NCBI RefSeq assembly: GCF_038404985.1
Contig: NZ_JBBKBA010000002.1
Location: 1-64,000 of the forward strand
Length of the DNA: 64,000 nt
Reading direction: 5' to 3'
Source: Ferrovibrio sp. MS7
Lineage (GTDB): Bacteria > Pseudomonadota > Alphaproteobacteria > Ferrovibrionales > Ferrovibrionaceae
A program made the translations under genes and the position numbers. Every line of letters begins with the position of its first letter. The first letter of the stretch is position 1. A model generated the notes under the pieces. The model was given only the letters and a program-made list of their open reading frames with translations, did no database searches and was not told where the DNA came from. This document shows positions 32,787-42,028 of this stretch, piece after piece.

Positions 32787-35700
32787 CAGCTATGGCGGAT
32801 CTTGCCGACCGCTTCGCGCAGCAGCAGGTAGACCTTGCCGATATCGGCGGTAACGAAGGCGGAGGTGAGCAATTCTTCATGCTCCACGCCCTTGGCACCG
32901 GCCAGCACGCGCTCGAATTCGGCCAAGTAACGATCAACATAATCGCGGAATTCGCTCTCGCTCTCGTATTTCGACTTGATCTTGTCGAGGTCGCGCTGGT
33001 CGATCAGTTTGCGGGTGAACAGGCCGCGCTCGCCCTTGTAGTAGCGGCGCCACAGGTCTTCCGACAAGTCGCGGTTCAAGAGCCGCGTGATGTCGATGGC
33101 CAGCGAGTTCAGATGCCCGGTGATGAAGGCGGCGGTCTTGAGGAACTGCTCGCCGCGGAAGGCAGCGGTGGCCTTGCGCAAGGCTTCCGCCTCCACGCTG
33201 GCGGTATGCGCGGCTTCGGCCAGGGCTGCGGCATCGGCCTTGAGGCTGGCTTCGGCAGCAGCCGCCTCGCTTGCGGCCTTGGCGGCGGCCGAGGAAAGCT
33301 CCTGCGCGCGCTTCGACAGGACTTCCGCCGTCTCGGCGGCGCGCGCCGTGGCGCGGTCGGTAACGGCGGAGAATTCCGTCGCGGTGCGCGACAGGCGCTC
33401 GTTGATCTCGGCCACCTTCTCGGAAGCGCGGCCGGCGCGGGCATCCACGTCGTCGGCATGGCGGCGAAAACCGTCGCTCATGCGGTCGGTCTGCTTCATC
33501 GCATCCTCGACCACGCTGGCCAGTTCGCGGGTGCGGTTGCGCAGCGTCTCAGAGGCATCGTCGATACGGCCCGAGGCGGTGCCCACCGCCAGGTTGATCT
33601 CGCGGGCACGGGCATCGAAGGTGGTGCCGACCTGGGCAACACGTGCCACCGCTTCGTCGGAGACGCGGGCGACTTCGTGGGCCTGACGGCGCAGGCTGTC
33701 GCCGATATGCGCGGTCTTGGCGGCGGCGGTATCGGAGGCTTCCGCCAGTTCCTGCACGCGGCCACGGAAGTTCTCGCGGATGGTCTCGGCCTGGCGGTTG
33801 AGTTCGCGCGCCAGATCGGTGAGCGCTTCGGCCTGGTCGTGAATGGTGTCGCGCAGATCGAGCGTGCGGCCCACCACATTCTGCGCCGCGTCGGACAATT
33901 CCTCGCTGCGCGCCTTGGCGGTTTCGCCGGCCATGTCGAGATTGGCCTTGGCGCGTTCGGCGGTGGCGCCAAGCGCCTCGGCTTCGTCCTTGGCCTTGGC
34001 GCTGAGATTGACCAGCGACACGCTCTGGGCATCGGCGCGCTCGGCCAGCAGCACCATGGCCTCGGCAACGCGCTGCGACAGGTCGGAAAGATCGCGGGCA
34101 CGGGCCTGGGCGGTGGAACCGGCAAGCTGGGCTTCCATGGCGGCGCGTTCCGAACTGGCGGACAGCGCCTGGGCCTGCACCTGGGCGGATTCCGAGACCT
34201 GGTGCAGGCGCTGCGCCGCGCGTTCGGCGGCGGTCTGCAATTGCAGTGCATCCTGGCCGGCGCTGTCGCCGGCGGCACGCAGGCGCTGCGCGGTGCGCTG
34301 CGCTGCCTGATCCAGACCATCCACCTGCTCGCGCACTTCGCTGCCGGTATCGGCCAGGCGCTTGGTGATATCGCCCACTGTCTCTTCCAGCATCTCGGCG
34401 TGGCGGCGCAGCAGGCCACCGGCCTCGCCCACCTGCTCGTGGCTGCGCTGCGTTGCCTGGGCCAGCAGCAGGTTGGCCTGGGTCATGGTCTCCTGCACGC
34501 TGGCGGCCATGGCAATGGCTTCGCGGCCGGCCTGCGCCAGACTCTCGACGCGGTGCTTGATGATCTCGTCGGCCTGGCCTGCCTTGCCCAAAGCCGAGGA
34601 CGCGGCATGGTCCAGCGCCTGGGCGCGGCTCTGCATCGCATCGCCGATCTGCAAGGCCTTGTCGGCAAGCTGCTGCAGCGTGGCGGTCAGGTTGTTGCCT
34701 TCGCGGCGCAGCGTATCGCCGGCAGCGGCGAAACGCTGATCCGCCAGTTCGGCGGCATGGCCAAGCTGGTCGGTCTGATGCCGCACCAGATCGCCGGTGA
34801 GGCGCAGGCGCTGCTCGGCCTGGGTCGCGGTCTCGGCAAAGGTTTCGGCCTGGCGGCTGGCGGCAGCGGCAGCAGTCTCCAGCGCCTGGGTGCGGGTGCG
34901 CATGTCGTCGCTGGCATTGCGCAGCCGTTCGGCAACGCGGCCGCCCTGGTCGTCGAGCTGGCCGACTTCCGAACGCACCACCTCGCCGACATCGCGCAGC
35001 CGGGTGATGGCGGTGGACGTGGTCTGCTCCATCTCGCGGATACGTTCGCGCAGCACGGTGCCGGCGGCTTCCGCCGTCTCGATGGCGCGCTTGGTCGCCG
35101 ACTGGAAGGAGGTGGTTTCGCGGCCGAAGCTCTCGCCCGCCGTCTGGGCGCGGACGACGGTGAGTTCGGCAGCCGAGGTGAGCTTGTGCGCGGTATCGGC
35201 AAAGCTGGAACCGATCTGCTCGGCCTGGCCGGAAGCGCGCAGCACCGCCTGCTCCAGCGCGGCGATCTTCTGCTCAAGCTGCGCCGAAATCGCCTGCGCC
35301 ACTTCCGCCGCGCGCTGCACGGCGGCATCCATCAATTCGCCATGCTTGCGCGAGAGTTCATCGACGCGGTCGTTCTGGAACTGGATCGACGAGGTGATGC
35401 GGCTGATTTCCTGCGCCTTGCCCTGGAAGATGCCGCGCGCCGTCTCGACCTCGCGCACGATCACATCCGCGGCCTGCAGCAGCACCTGCGCCTGGGTGGT
35501 GACAGTGTGGCCGATGCCGGAAACCTTGGCCTCGACTTCCTGGCCGACCTGTTCGGCGGCCCTCAGCAGCACACCCGACTGTTCCTCGAAACGGCCGGCA
35601 ATGCCCTTCACGGTGCCATCGAGTTCGCCGGAAAGCTGGTCGGCCACGGCAATGATCTGCTTCTGCGCATTGCTGAGCGTGCGGCTCAGATCCTTGGCGC

Positions 35701-36259
35701 GTTCGGCGATGGCGGCATCGATATTCTGCACGGTGCCGACCAGCGCATCCTGCTGGCTGGCCATGGCCTGACCAAGCTGCATCACCTTGTCGGTGGCGCC
35801 CTGGGCGGCCTCTTCCATCTCGCGCGACTGGCGGCGCAGGGCGTTGGCCAAAGCCGAGACGCGGCGTTCGGCTTCCGGCGTCGGATAGGTCAGGTCGAGC
35901 AGGATCTGGTGCAGCACGGCGCCCTGCTGCTTCACGGTGGTGCCGCGCCACAGATTCATCAGCGCCAGCCACAGGAAGGCCAGCGGGGCGGCAACACCGG
36001 CGATGAAGGCGCCGATCTCATGCGGCAACGCCTGCCACAGATTGCCCCAGCCGATCGAAATCTGGATGTAGCTGGCGCAGAGCGCGAGCCAGAACAGGCT
36101 GATGCCGGCCCCGATCATCACCAGCAGCCGGCGCTGGCGCTCCAGTTTCGGCAGGCCGATCAGCTCGTTGGCCTCGGCCTCCGCCCGGTCATGCGCGCCC
36201 TGCGACGCCGCCGCTTGCGCCGCCGCCGCCATGTCTGCCCGCGGATGTTTGATCAGCAT
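32786..36259 (-). CDS. Large membrane-anchored coiled-coil protein of unknown function
   Basis: A 1157-residue protein. After a short Ala/Gln-rich cytosolic leader, two hydrophobic helices (about residues 43-70 and 82-106) anchor it in the membrane. About 900 residues of Ala/Glu/Gln/Arg-rich heptad repeats follow, broken into degenerate blocks of the form AxxLRxxxxDxxxxAxxLxxAAxxA, many starting SERAAxEA or TERAxANL. A compact, non-repetitive C-terminal domain ends it (FLKTAAFITGHLNSLAIDI, WRRYYKGERGLFTRKLID, FRDYVDRYLAEFERVLAGA). No enzyme motif is seen. The architecture recalls polar scaffold proteins such as Caulobacter TipN, but sequence kinship is not claimed. The start is the ATG at 36257-36259, preceded by GGGGAG. 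Confidence 0.8.
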   Translation of the reverse strand: MLIKHPRADMAAAAQAAASQGAHDRAEAEANELIGLPKLERQRRLLVMIGAGISLFWLALCASYIQISIGWGNLWQALPHEIGAFIAGVAAPLAFLWLALMNLWRGTTVKQQGAVLHQILLDLTYPTPEAERRVSALANALRRQSREMEEAAQGATDKVMQLGQAMASQQDALVGTVQNIDAAIAERAKDLSRTLSNAQKQIIAVADQLSGELDGTVKGIAGRFEEQSGVLLRAAEQVGQEVEAKVSGIGHTVTTQAQVLLQAADVIVREVETARGIFQGKAQEISRITSSIQFQNDRVDELSRKHGELMDAAVQRAAEVAQAISAQLEQKIAALEQAVLRASGQAEQIGSSFADTAHKLTSAAELTVVRAQTAGESFGRETTSFQSATKRAIETAEAAGTVLRERIREMEQTTSTAITRLRDVGEVVRSEVGQLDDQGGRVAERLRNASDDMRTRTQALETAAAAASRQAETFAETATQAEQRLRLTGDLVRHQTDQLGHAAELADQRFAAAGDTLRREGNNLTATLQQLADKALQIGDAMQSRAQALDHAASSALGKAGQADEIIKHRVESLAQAGREAIAMAASVQETMTQANLLLAQATQRSHEQVGEAGGLLRRHAEMLEETVGDITKRLADTGSEVREQVDGLDQAAQRTAQRLRAAGDSAGQDALQLQTAAERAAQRLHQVSESAQVQAQALSASSERAAMEAQLAGSTAQARARDLSDLSQRVAEAMVLLAERADAQSVSLVNLSAKAKDEAEALGATAERAKANLDMAGETAKARSEELSDAAQNVVGRTLDLRDTIHDQAEALTDLARELNRQAETIRENFRGRVQELAEASDTAAAKTAHIGDSLRRQAHEVARVSDEAVARVAQVGTTFDARAREINLAVGTASGRIDDASETLRNRTRELASVVEDAMKQTDRMSDGFRRHADDVDARAGRASEKVAEINERLSRTATEFSAVTDRATARAAETAEVLSKRAQELSSAAAKAASEAAAAEASLKADAAALAEAAHTASVEAEALRKATAAFRGEQFLKTAAFITGHLNSLAIDITRLLNRDLSEDLWRRYYKGERGLFTRKLIDQRDLDKIKSKYESESEFRDYVDRYLAEFERVLAGAKGVEHEELLTSAFVTADIGKVYLLLREAVGKIRHS

Positions 36260-36460
36260 GCCAGAATCTCCCCGCCATTGCCGGATTTCGGCTGCTCCAT
36301 TGAAGCACCAAATCACGGCCGCGCAACAACTTGCACAGGTCTGCCTATCCTGCACCCTAGGGGGCAATGGTTAATGGCTGGTGAGCAGATGGGGTTAATG
36401 GCCGGCGGGCAGGCCGCCGGAAGGCCGATTCATTTTGGGCAACCTGCGCCTGTTTCGCCC

Positions 36461-36469
36461 TGTGGATAA
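36461..36469 (-). promoter_or_regulatory. Perfect DnaA box upstream of nrdA
   Basis: TGTGGATAA on the plus strand, the exact complement of TTATCCACA. DnaA is known to act on the E. coli nrdAB promoter, so the position upstream of a ribonucleotide reductase gene is suggestive. Confidence 0.6.
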
Positions 36470-36641
36470 ATCCGGCAAGCCCAGCGAGCGCCACGGGTGT
36501 AACGGCTCGCCCTGGCGGTGCATTTTTCCCAAATCTTGATCTTATCCCCGGCTTTCACTGCATCCACATGACCATGATTTTGCACTGCCGAGAATGCAGC
36601 GACACGCAGTAAAATGGGCTCGCCCACGCATCGGCGTTGTG

Positions 36642-36718
36642 GTCAACAGGATTTTTTGCAGGAATGTTTCACACATCCTGTTGACGGTCCGTTAAGAGTG
36701 GCTACCATATCTAGTGTT
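36642..36718 (+). promoter_or_regulatory. nrdA promoter with dyad operator and NrdR-like box
   Basis: GTCAACAGGAT (36642-36652) and its exact complement ATCCTGTTGAC (36675-36685) are 33 bp apart centre to centre. The right arm contains the -35 element TTGACG (36681-36686). A TACCAT -10 element follows at 36703-36708. A sequence fitting the NrdR-box pattern, TACCATATCTAGTGTT, covers the -10 at 36703-36718. This suggests repression of transcription by NrdR and a second, unidentified dimeric regulator. Confidence 0.6.
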
Positions 36719-36821
36719 CGTCGGGGATGTGCCGTGTGGGGCGCCGCGACAGCCTGAAAACCCGGAAAGCCGGTTTTTCAAGCCAAGTAGGGTGAGCGCG
36801 GCAAGGTGCACTCATCGACGG

Positions 36822-36837
36822 ACACAAGATCTAGATT
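36822..36837 (+). promoter_or_regulatory. Second NrdR-box-like site
   Basis: ACACAAGATCTAGATT resembles the ACACwATATxTwGTGT consensus in its left half only. It lies 119 bp after the first box, wider than the usual spacing of about three helical turns, so its function is uncertain. Confidence 0.35.
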
Positions 36838-36930
36838 TAGTGCTGGCTGATCCAGCAAAAACGACATCGCATTTTGCGCTGGGGGGCTGATTCTGAATCG
36901 GCCAGGCGGAATTAGAAAGGGGAACCAACC

Positions 36931-38871
36931 GTGCTGAACACGCTGCAGACCGAACGTGGCATTCGCATCGAGATGGACCGCCAGCGCGACCGCCTGCTGA
37001 CCGATTTCGGCAAGGCGACGCTGGACGACCGCTATCTGCTGCCTGGCGAGAGCTACCAGGATCTGTTCGCCCGCGTGGCCAGCCACTACGCCGACGACAC
37101 CGCCCATGGCCAGCGGATGTATGACTACATCTCCAAGCTCTGGTTCATGCCGGCAACTCCGGTGCTGTCCAACGGCGGCACCAATCGCGGCCTGCCGATC
37201 TCCTGCTTCCTGAACGAAGCCAATGACAGCCTGGATGGCATCGTCGGCCTGTGGAACGAGAATGTCTGGCTGGCGGCGCGCGGCGGCGGCATCGGCAGCT
37301 ACTGGGGCAACCTGCGCTCGATCGGCGAAAAGGTCGGTCAGAACGGCAAGACCTCCGGCATCATTCCGTTCATCCGTGTCATGGACAGCCTGACGCTGGC
37401 GATCAGCCAGGGCTCGCTGCGCCGTGGCTCGGCCGCCGTCTACCTGCCGGTCGACCACCCGGAAATCGAGGAATTCATCGAGATCCGCCGCCCCACCGGC
37501 GGCGACCCGAACCGCAAGGCGCTGAACCTGCATAACGGCCTGCTGATCTCCGATGCCTTCATGCGCGCGGTGGAGAAGGACGAGGAATGGGCCCTGCTCA
37601 GCCCGCATGACCGCACGGTGCAGAAGACCGTGTCGGCCCGCGCGCTGTGGATCCGCATCCTCACCGCCCGCATCGAGACCGGCGAGCCCTACATCGTCAA
37701 CATCGACCATGTGAACCGCGCCCTGCCGGAGCATCACAAGCTGGCCGGCCTGCGGGTGAAGACCTCGAATCTCTGCTCCGAGATCACGTTGCCGACCGGC
37801 ATCGACCAGCATGGCCAGCAGCGCACCGCCGTCTGCTGCCTGTCGTCGCTCAATCTCGAATACTTCCATGACTGGAAGGACGCGCCGAACTTCATCGAGG
37901 ATTGCCTGCGCTTCCTCGACAACGTGCTGGAAGATTTCATCAAGACCGCGCCGGACAGCATGGCCCGCGCCCGCTACGCAGCGATGCGCGAGCGTTCGGT
38001 GGGCCTTGGCGTGATGGGCTTCCACTCCTTCCTGCAGGCCAATGGCGTGCCGTGGGAAAGCGTGATGGCCAAGGTGTGGAACCGCACCATCTTCAAGCAT
38101 GTGAAGGAACAGGCCGACGCCGCCTCGCGCGCCCTGGCGGAAGAGCGCGGCGCCTGCCTCGATGCCGCCGAATACGGCATCATGGAGCGCTTCTCGCACA
38201 AGATCGCGATTGCGCCGACCGCCTCGATCTCGATCATCGCCGGCGGCGCTTCGCCCGGCATCGAGCCGAACGTCGCCAATGCCTATACGCACAAGACGCT
38301 CTCGGGCTCCTTCAGCGTGCGCAGCCCGCATCTGGAGAAGGTGCTGGAGACCTATGGCAAGAATGACGAGGAAACCTGGTCGTCGATCACCGTCAACGAC
38401 GGCTCGGTGCAGCATCTCGATTTCCTCAGCGACGACGACAAGGCGGTGTTCAAGACCGCGTTCGAACTCGACCAGCGCTGGCTGATCGAACTCGCCGCCG
38501 ACCGCACGCCCTATATCTGCCAGGCGCAGAGCCTGAACATCTTCCTGCCGGCCAACGTGCATAAGCGCGATCTGCACCAGATCCACTTCCAGGCCTGGAA
38601 GAAGGGCGTCAAGAGCCTCTATTACTGCCGCTCGCTGTCGATCCAGCGCGCCGAGAAGGTTTCCGGCCAGACGGTTATTTCCGGCCAGGCGATGCCGGCA
38701 ACGGCACCGGCCACGGTGATGACCATGGCGATCCCGGTGGTCGGCCGTATCAACGAAGGCGAGCGTCCGCAGGGCGAAGTGGTGGAAGCCGAACTGCCGC
38801 TGGAAATGGCCCAGGCCGGCGGTGGCCCGCGCGAGGCGGTGAATTACGAGGAATGCCTCGCCTGCCAGTAA
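36931..38871 (+). CDS. nrdA: Ribonucleoside-diphosphate reductase, alpha subunit (class I)
   Basis: The catalytic subunit, 646 residues, which reduces ribonucleoside diphosphates to deoxyribonucleotides. The substrate-site cysteines are C92 (GLPISCFLNE), the thiyl-radical C282 (SNLCSEITLP) and C302/C303. The radical-transfer tyrosines appear as SLYYCRS, and the shuttle cysteines C642/C645 end the protein (EECLACQ). The N-terminal ATP-cone that gives overall dATP inhibition in E. coli NrdA is absent; the sequence goes straight into the ten-stranded barrel domain. The start is GTG 36931 after AGAAAGGGGAACC. Its partner nrdB is 7.6 kb away. A strong terminator follows. Confidence 0.95.
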   Translation: MLNTLQTERGIRIEMDRQRDRLLTDFGKATLDDRYLLPGESYQDLFARVASHYADDTAHGQRMYDYISKLWFMPATPVLSNGGTNRGLPISCFLNEANDSLDGIVGLWNENVWLAARGGGIGSYWGNLRSIGEKVGQNGKTSGIIPFIRVMDSLTLAISQGSLRRGSAAVYLPVDHPEIEEFIEIRRPTGGDPNRKALNLHNGLLISDAFMRAVEKDEEWALLSPHDRTVQKTVSARALWIRILTARIETGEPYIVNIDHVNRALPEHHKLAGLRVKTSNLCSEITLPTGIDQHGQQRTAVCCLSSLNLEYFHDWKDAPNFIEDCLRFLDNVLEDFIKTAPDSMARARYAAMRERSVGLGVMGFHSFLQANGVPWESVMAKVWNRTIFKHVKEQADAASRALAEERGACLDAAEYGIMERFSHKIAIAPTASISIIAGGASPGIEPNVANAYTHKTLSGSFSVRSPHLEKVLETYGKNDEETWSSITVNDGSVQHLDFLSDDDKAVFKTAFELDQRWLIELAADRTPYICQAQSLNIFLPANVHKRDLHQIHFQAWKKGVKSLYYCRSLSIQRAEKVSGQTVISGQAMPATAPATVMTMAIPVVGRINEGERPQGEVVEAELPLEMAQAGGGPREAVNYEECLACQ

Positions 38872-38899
38872 GCAGCGGGAAACAATTTAGCAGCCGAGG

Positions 38900-38931
38900 C
38901 GGCCCGGAAGAAATTCCGGGCCGTTTCTTTT
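38900..38931 (+). terminator. Intrinsic terminator of nrdA
   Basis: CGGCCCGGAA (38900-38909) pairs with TTCCGGGCCG (38914-38923) around a GAAA tetraloop, followed by TTTCTTTT. It lies 29 bp after the stop. This shows that nrdA is transcribed as a single gene, not together with nrdB. Confidence 0.92.
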
Positions 38932-38960
38932 GCGGCGGTCTTACCGGCTACTCATCGGCC

Positions 38961-41423
38961 TTATCCGGCGACTTTCATCCCGGGCCCCAATACTCTCTTA
39001 AGCGGGCCCAAATCGATTTTGCCCGCCGCTGCATTCTGCGGAACGGCATCGCCATGGAAGCGCCGCTGTGCGTCGCACAGCACGCAATACCGATCATCCA
39101 TGCCGCCGCCGCCATCCATATCCTGCATCAAAGTGGTGCCGATATGACGGCCCAACTGGCGATAGGCCTCGAACTGCTTTTCCGAGAAGAACTGATCTGC
39201 CGTGGTCTCCTGCGGAAACGCCGGGCTGGCCTCGCCATAGGCCCAGCTCGTCACCGGCATCGACTTCAGGCGTGTCGGCTTGACCAGGATGAGCAAGCCC
39301 TCCAGCACCGGCAGGTTGTCCACTGCTGGATAGCGTATGGCGCCAAGCGCGTAGCCCCTGTCGTTGAGCGCCGCATTCATTTCCTCCGGCGGGCCGAAAT
39401 AGACCGAGACGCCGAAATCGCTGCGCGCCAGGGTGAGCGAATGGGCAAGGTCGCCGAATTGCCGCTGCTCGTCGGCGGCGGCATCAGACAGGATGATGCA
39501 GCGCACGCGGCGGCGGAATAATTCATAGAGGCCCATATTGTCGAAATGGCCGCCATCGGACACTTCGATGAAGTCGCCGCCGCTCTCCGAGGCGCCGCCA
39601 TGGCAGAGGCTGGTGAAACCGGGATTCCACAGCGTCGCAATCGGACGCTGCACCTTGCCCGCCGCATCCTTCCGCACGCGGCTCGGCGCTGGCATCCAGT
39701 AACCAAGCCGCAGGTTCAGCCAGGTCATCAGCGTGGCAACGGCGGGGCTGCGCTGCAGCGCGCCGCCTTCGCCGGTATTCGGATTGGCCGCGGCACCCGA
39801 AATCGCCACCGCCGTGATGTAGGATAGCGCGCGGTCGCCCTCGCCGCCGATATAGCTTTCGGAATCGATCCAGCCGGTGGCATCGCTGCCGCAGAAGAGC
39901 GGCGAGAACAGGAAGCTGTCGCCGCCGCGCTGGCACAGCAACTGCTGCTCTGCATGCACCGCCACCAGGTTGGTGTTGATAAGCGGATAGAGATAGGGCT
40001 CGCCCTCTGCATCCGCTGACGGCTTGGCCGATACCAGGGAGAAGGTATCGGGATCATGCCACACCGAAACATTCAGCCCGATCTCCCGCGAGACGGTTTC
40101 CTGCTGGCTGCGCTTGGTCAGGCTGTTGAGGGCCTCGGTGAGTGGCTTTTTGCCGCGTCGGCGCCCCGCCAGCGAGTGCTTGTCGTCGCGCGATATCCAG
40201 GCGATGCCGTTGAACTCCGGCAGGAAAATCTCCATCAGTCGATCGCGGTAGAAACGGTGCATGGAGAGGAAATTCGGCCCCGGCAGACCCGGTGCCAGCC
40301 ACCACACCACGAACGAACCGAGCAGCAGGATCACGGCGCCGCCAAGCGCCGCCCGCTGCATCGCCAGATCAACCGCATCCTCCACTGCCGCCACCGGCGC
40401 CCATCCCGCCGCGCCGAGTACAGTGCCGACAACCCATGAGCCGGCGGCATAGACCAGTAACAGCAGCGCCGCCAGGATGAGTATGGCGGCACCACGCAGC
40501 GCCAGGGCGCGCTGCTTCGGATTCAATTGGCTGAAAGTGGAAATCTTGGCCGCGATACCGCCCACCGCGGCAATGATCGCGGATACCAGACTTTGGCTGG
40601 CGACATCGGTGCCGGCGCCGAAAATCGGCGCGGCGGATATGAGGCCATGCAGGGTCGGCAGCAGGGTCGCCACCAGGGCGCCGAGATAGAGTTTCAGTTC
40701 CCATCCCGACTGCACCACCACGTTCAGCCGTGTTGCGTAATCATCCTGGCTGACGAAATCACGCAGGAAATAGGCAAAGGCCCAGAGCGTGGCAACAACC
40801 TGCACGACGATAAGAGCGGCCAGCCCGCCAAGGCCGGCGCGCGCCACGAAGGACGGTTCGAAACCGCAGGCACCGACCAGGCCCGCGAGCTTGGGGATGG
40901 CATCGCAGAAATGTTCGACGCCCCAGCCCACCACATAAGCCAATGCTGCCACAGCCACGAATCCCAGCAGCATCATCCAGCTATAGAACAGGAAGGAGGC
41001 GATGGCGCCGCGCATGGCATTGTAGCCCGCCGCCAGCAGATCGATGCGCTTGTTCGGCGCCAGGTAATTGGCGCGGCGGCGGATATGCGCCAGCAGCGAG
41101 TCCGCGCCGACCGGCAGATTCTTCTGTGGCGAGGGATCGAGCAGGAAATCTTTCGGGTCGAGGCCGGTGATATGGCGGCCCCAGTTCAGCGCCGCGCCAG
41201 CATAGCCGCCGCCGGAAACGGTGGAGAGATATTTGAACGCCTGCAACGCATCCGCCTTGGCAAAAGCCTGCAGCAGCCCGAGGGCGAAAGACGCCGAACG
41301 GATACCGCCGCCCGAGAGCGCCAGGGCACCGATCTCGGCCCCCGGCTTGATTTGCAGCAATTCTGCTTCCTGGCGCAGGAACTCTTCCGCGCCACACCGC
41401 GCCAGACTTTCGCTGTTCGTCAT
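38961..41423 (-). CDS. Membrane-embedded patatin-like phospholipase
   Basis: An 820-residue protein with a split patatin domain. The oxyanion loop SGGGIRSASFALG (about 37-49) and the nucleophile region LSTVSGGGYAGAAL (Ser near 70) are at the N-terminus, while the catalytic dyad Asp is in SDGGHFDNMGLYELFRRR near residue 665. Between them lie five or six predicted transmembrane helices (for example FLFYSWMMLLGFVAVAALAYVVGW and LALRGAAILILAALLLLVYAAG). This is a lipid acyl hydrolase built into the membrane; whether it remodels lipids or acts as a defence effector is not known. The start is the ATG at 41421-41423 after GGGGGCGAGC; an ATG four codons earlier is possible. Confidence 0.85.
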   Translation of the reverse strand: MTNSESLARCGAEEFLRQEAELLQIKPGAEIGALALSGGGIRSASFALGLLQAFAKADALQAFKYLSTVSGGGYAGAALNWGRHITGLDPKDFLLDPSPQKNLPVGADSLLAHIRRRANYLAPNKRIDLLAAGYNAMRGAIASFLFYSWMMLLGFVAVAALAYVVGWGVEHFCDAIPKLAGLVGACGFEPSFVARAGLGGLAALIVVQVVATLWAFAYFLRDFVSQDDYATRLNVVVQSGWELKLYLGALVATLLPTLHGLISAAPIFGAGTDVASQSLVSAIIAAVGGIAAKISTFSQLNPKQRALALRGAAILILAALLLLVYAAGSWVVGTVLGAAGWAPVAAVEDAVDLAMQRAALGGAVILLLGSFVVWWLAPGLPGPNFLSMHRFYRDRLMEIFLPEFNGIAWISRDDKHSLAGRRRGKKPLTEALNSLTKRSQQETVSREIGLNVSVWHDPDTFSLVSAKPSADAEGEPYLYPLINTNLVAVHAEQQLLCQRGGDSFLFSPLFCGSDATGWIDSESYIGGEGDRALSYITAVAISGAAANPNTGEGGALQRSPAVATLMTWLNLRLGYWMPAPSRVRKDAAGKVQRPIATLWNPGFTSLCHGGASESGGDFIEVSDGGHFDNMGLYELFRRRVRCIILSDAAADEQRQFGDLAHSLTLARSDFGVSVYFGPPEEMNAALNDRGYALGAIRYPAVDNLPVLEGLLILVKPTRLKSMPVTSWAYGEASPAFPQETTADQFFSEKQFEAYRQLGRHIGTTLMQDMDGGGGMDDRYCVLCDAQRRFHGDAVPQNAAAGKIDLGPLKRVLGPGMKVAG

Positions 41424-41539
41424 GCTCGCCCCCATGCCGCACCGGCCTCGCCTCAGGCCGGAACAGCATTATTCTGGGACGTTTTTCTATTTAATAAACC
41501 AAAAAATAGTATTTCTTATTGTATATACACGCCAATGGC

Positions 41540-41953
41540 TTAGCCTTTGGGCTTGAATTTCAGTGCCACGCCGTTCATGCAATAGCGGTCGCCGGTCGGC
41601 GCCGGGCCATCCGGGAATACATGGCCGAGATGGCCGCCACATTTGGCGCAGAGCACTTCGGTGCGGCGCATGAAATGGCTGTTGTCTTCTGTGGTCGCCA
41701 CCGCGCCGTCCTTGGCCTGGTAGAAGCTCGGCCAGCCGCAGCCGCTATCGAACTTGGTCTCGGAGTCAAACAGCGCCGAGCCGCAGCCGGCGCAGAGGAA
41801 CTGGCCGGCGCGTTTCTCATGGTTGAGCGGGCTGGTATGGGGCCGCTCGGTAGCGGCATGGCGCAGCACCTGATAGGCGGCGGCATCCAGCCGCTTGCGC
41901 CACTCGGCATCTTCCAACTGGATCGGAAAGGATTTCGTGTCGCGGTCGGCCAT
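41540..41953 (-). CDS. msrB: Peptide-methionine (R)-S-oxide reductase
   Basis: A 137-residue MsrB that repairs the R epimer of methionine sulfoxide in proteins. The catalytic Cys is in DRYCMNGVALKF near the C-terminus. The structural zinc is held by two CxxC pairs (CAGC and CAKC). The FDSGCGWPSFYQ and TEVLCAKCGGHLGHVFPDG motifs are complete. It is cytoplasmic (no signal peptide). Another peroxide-stress pair, ohr-ohrR, lies 3.4 kb away. Confidence 0.95.
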   Translation of the reverse strand: MADRDTKSFPIQLEDAEWRKRLDAAAYQVLRHAATERPHTSPLNHEKRAGQFLCAGCGSALFDSETKFDSGCGWPSFYQAKDGAVATTEDNSHFMRRTEVLCAKCGGHLGHVFPDGPAPTGDRYCMNGVALKFKPKG

Positions 41954-42028
41954 CGGCGCCCTCCTGCTGTGCCCAGCATATAGGGCGACGCCGTCCAGCG
42001 TTAAGAGCCAGGACCAGGAACCTGTACG

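Larger units (their letters stand above)
36260..36930. other. 671-bp gene-free control region between the coiled-coil gene and nrdA
   Basis: No convincing gene lies here. It holds divergent promoters, a perfect DnaA box at 36461-36469, an 11-bp dyad at 36642-36685, a TTGACG-based promoter and two NrdR-box-like sites (listed separately). Two direct TTAATGGC copies lie near 36370 and 36395. The last 110 bp before nrdA can form several short hairpins, including TGCTGG/CCAGCA around 36841-36857. Confidence 0.7.

Noticed and set aside
32702-36469. A 1255-codon plus-strand frame opposite the coiled-coil gene.
   Set aside because: It is a Gly/Leu/Ala-rich reflection of the heptad repeats, without domain features, while the minus strand has a membrane anchor, heptads and a strong ribosome site.
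36838-36930. A cobalamin riboswitch in the nrdA leader.
   Set aside because: The enzyme is class I (iron-dependent NrdB present) and the B12-box core is not found; only short hairpins are present.
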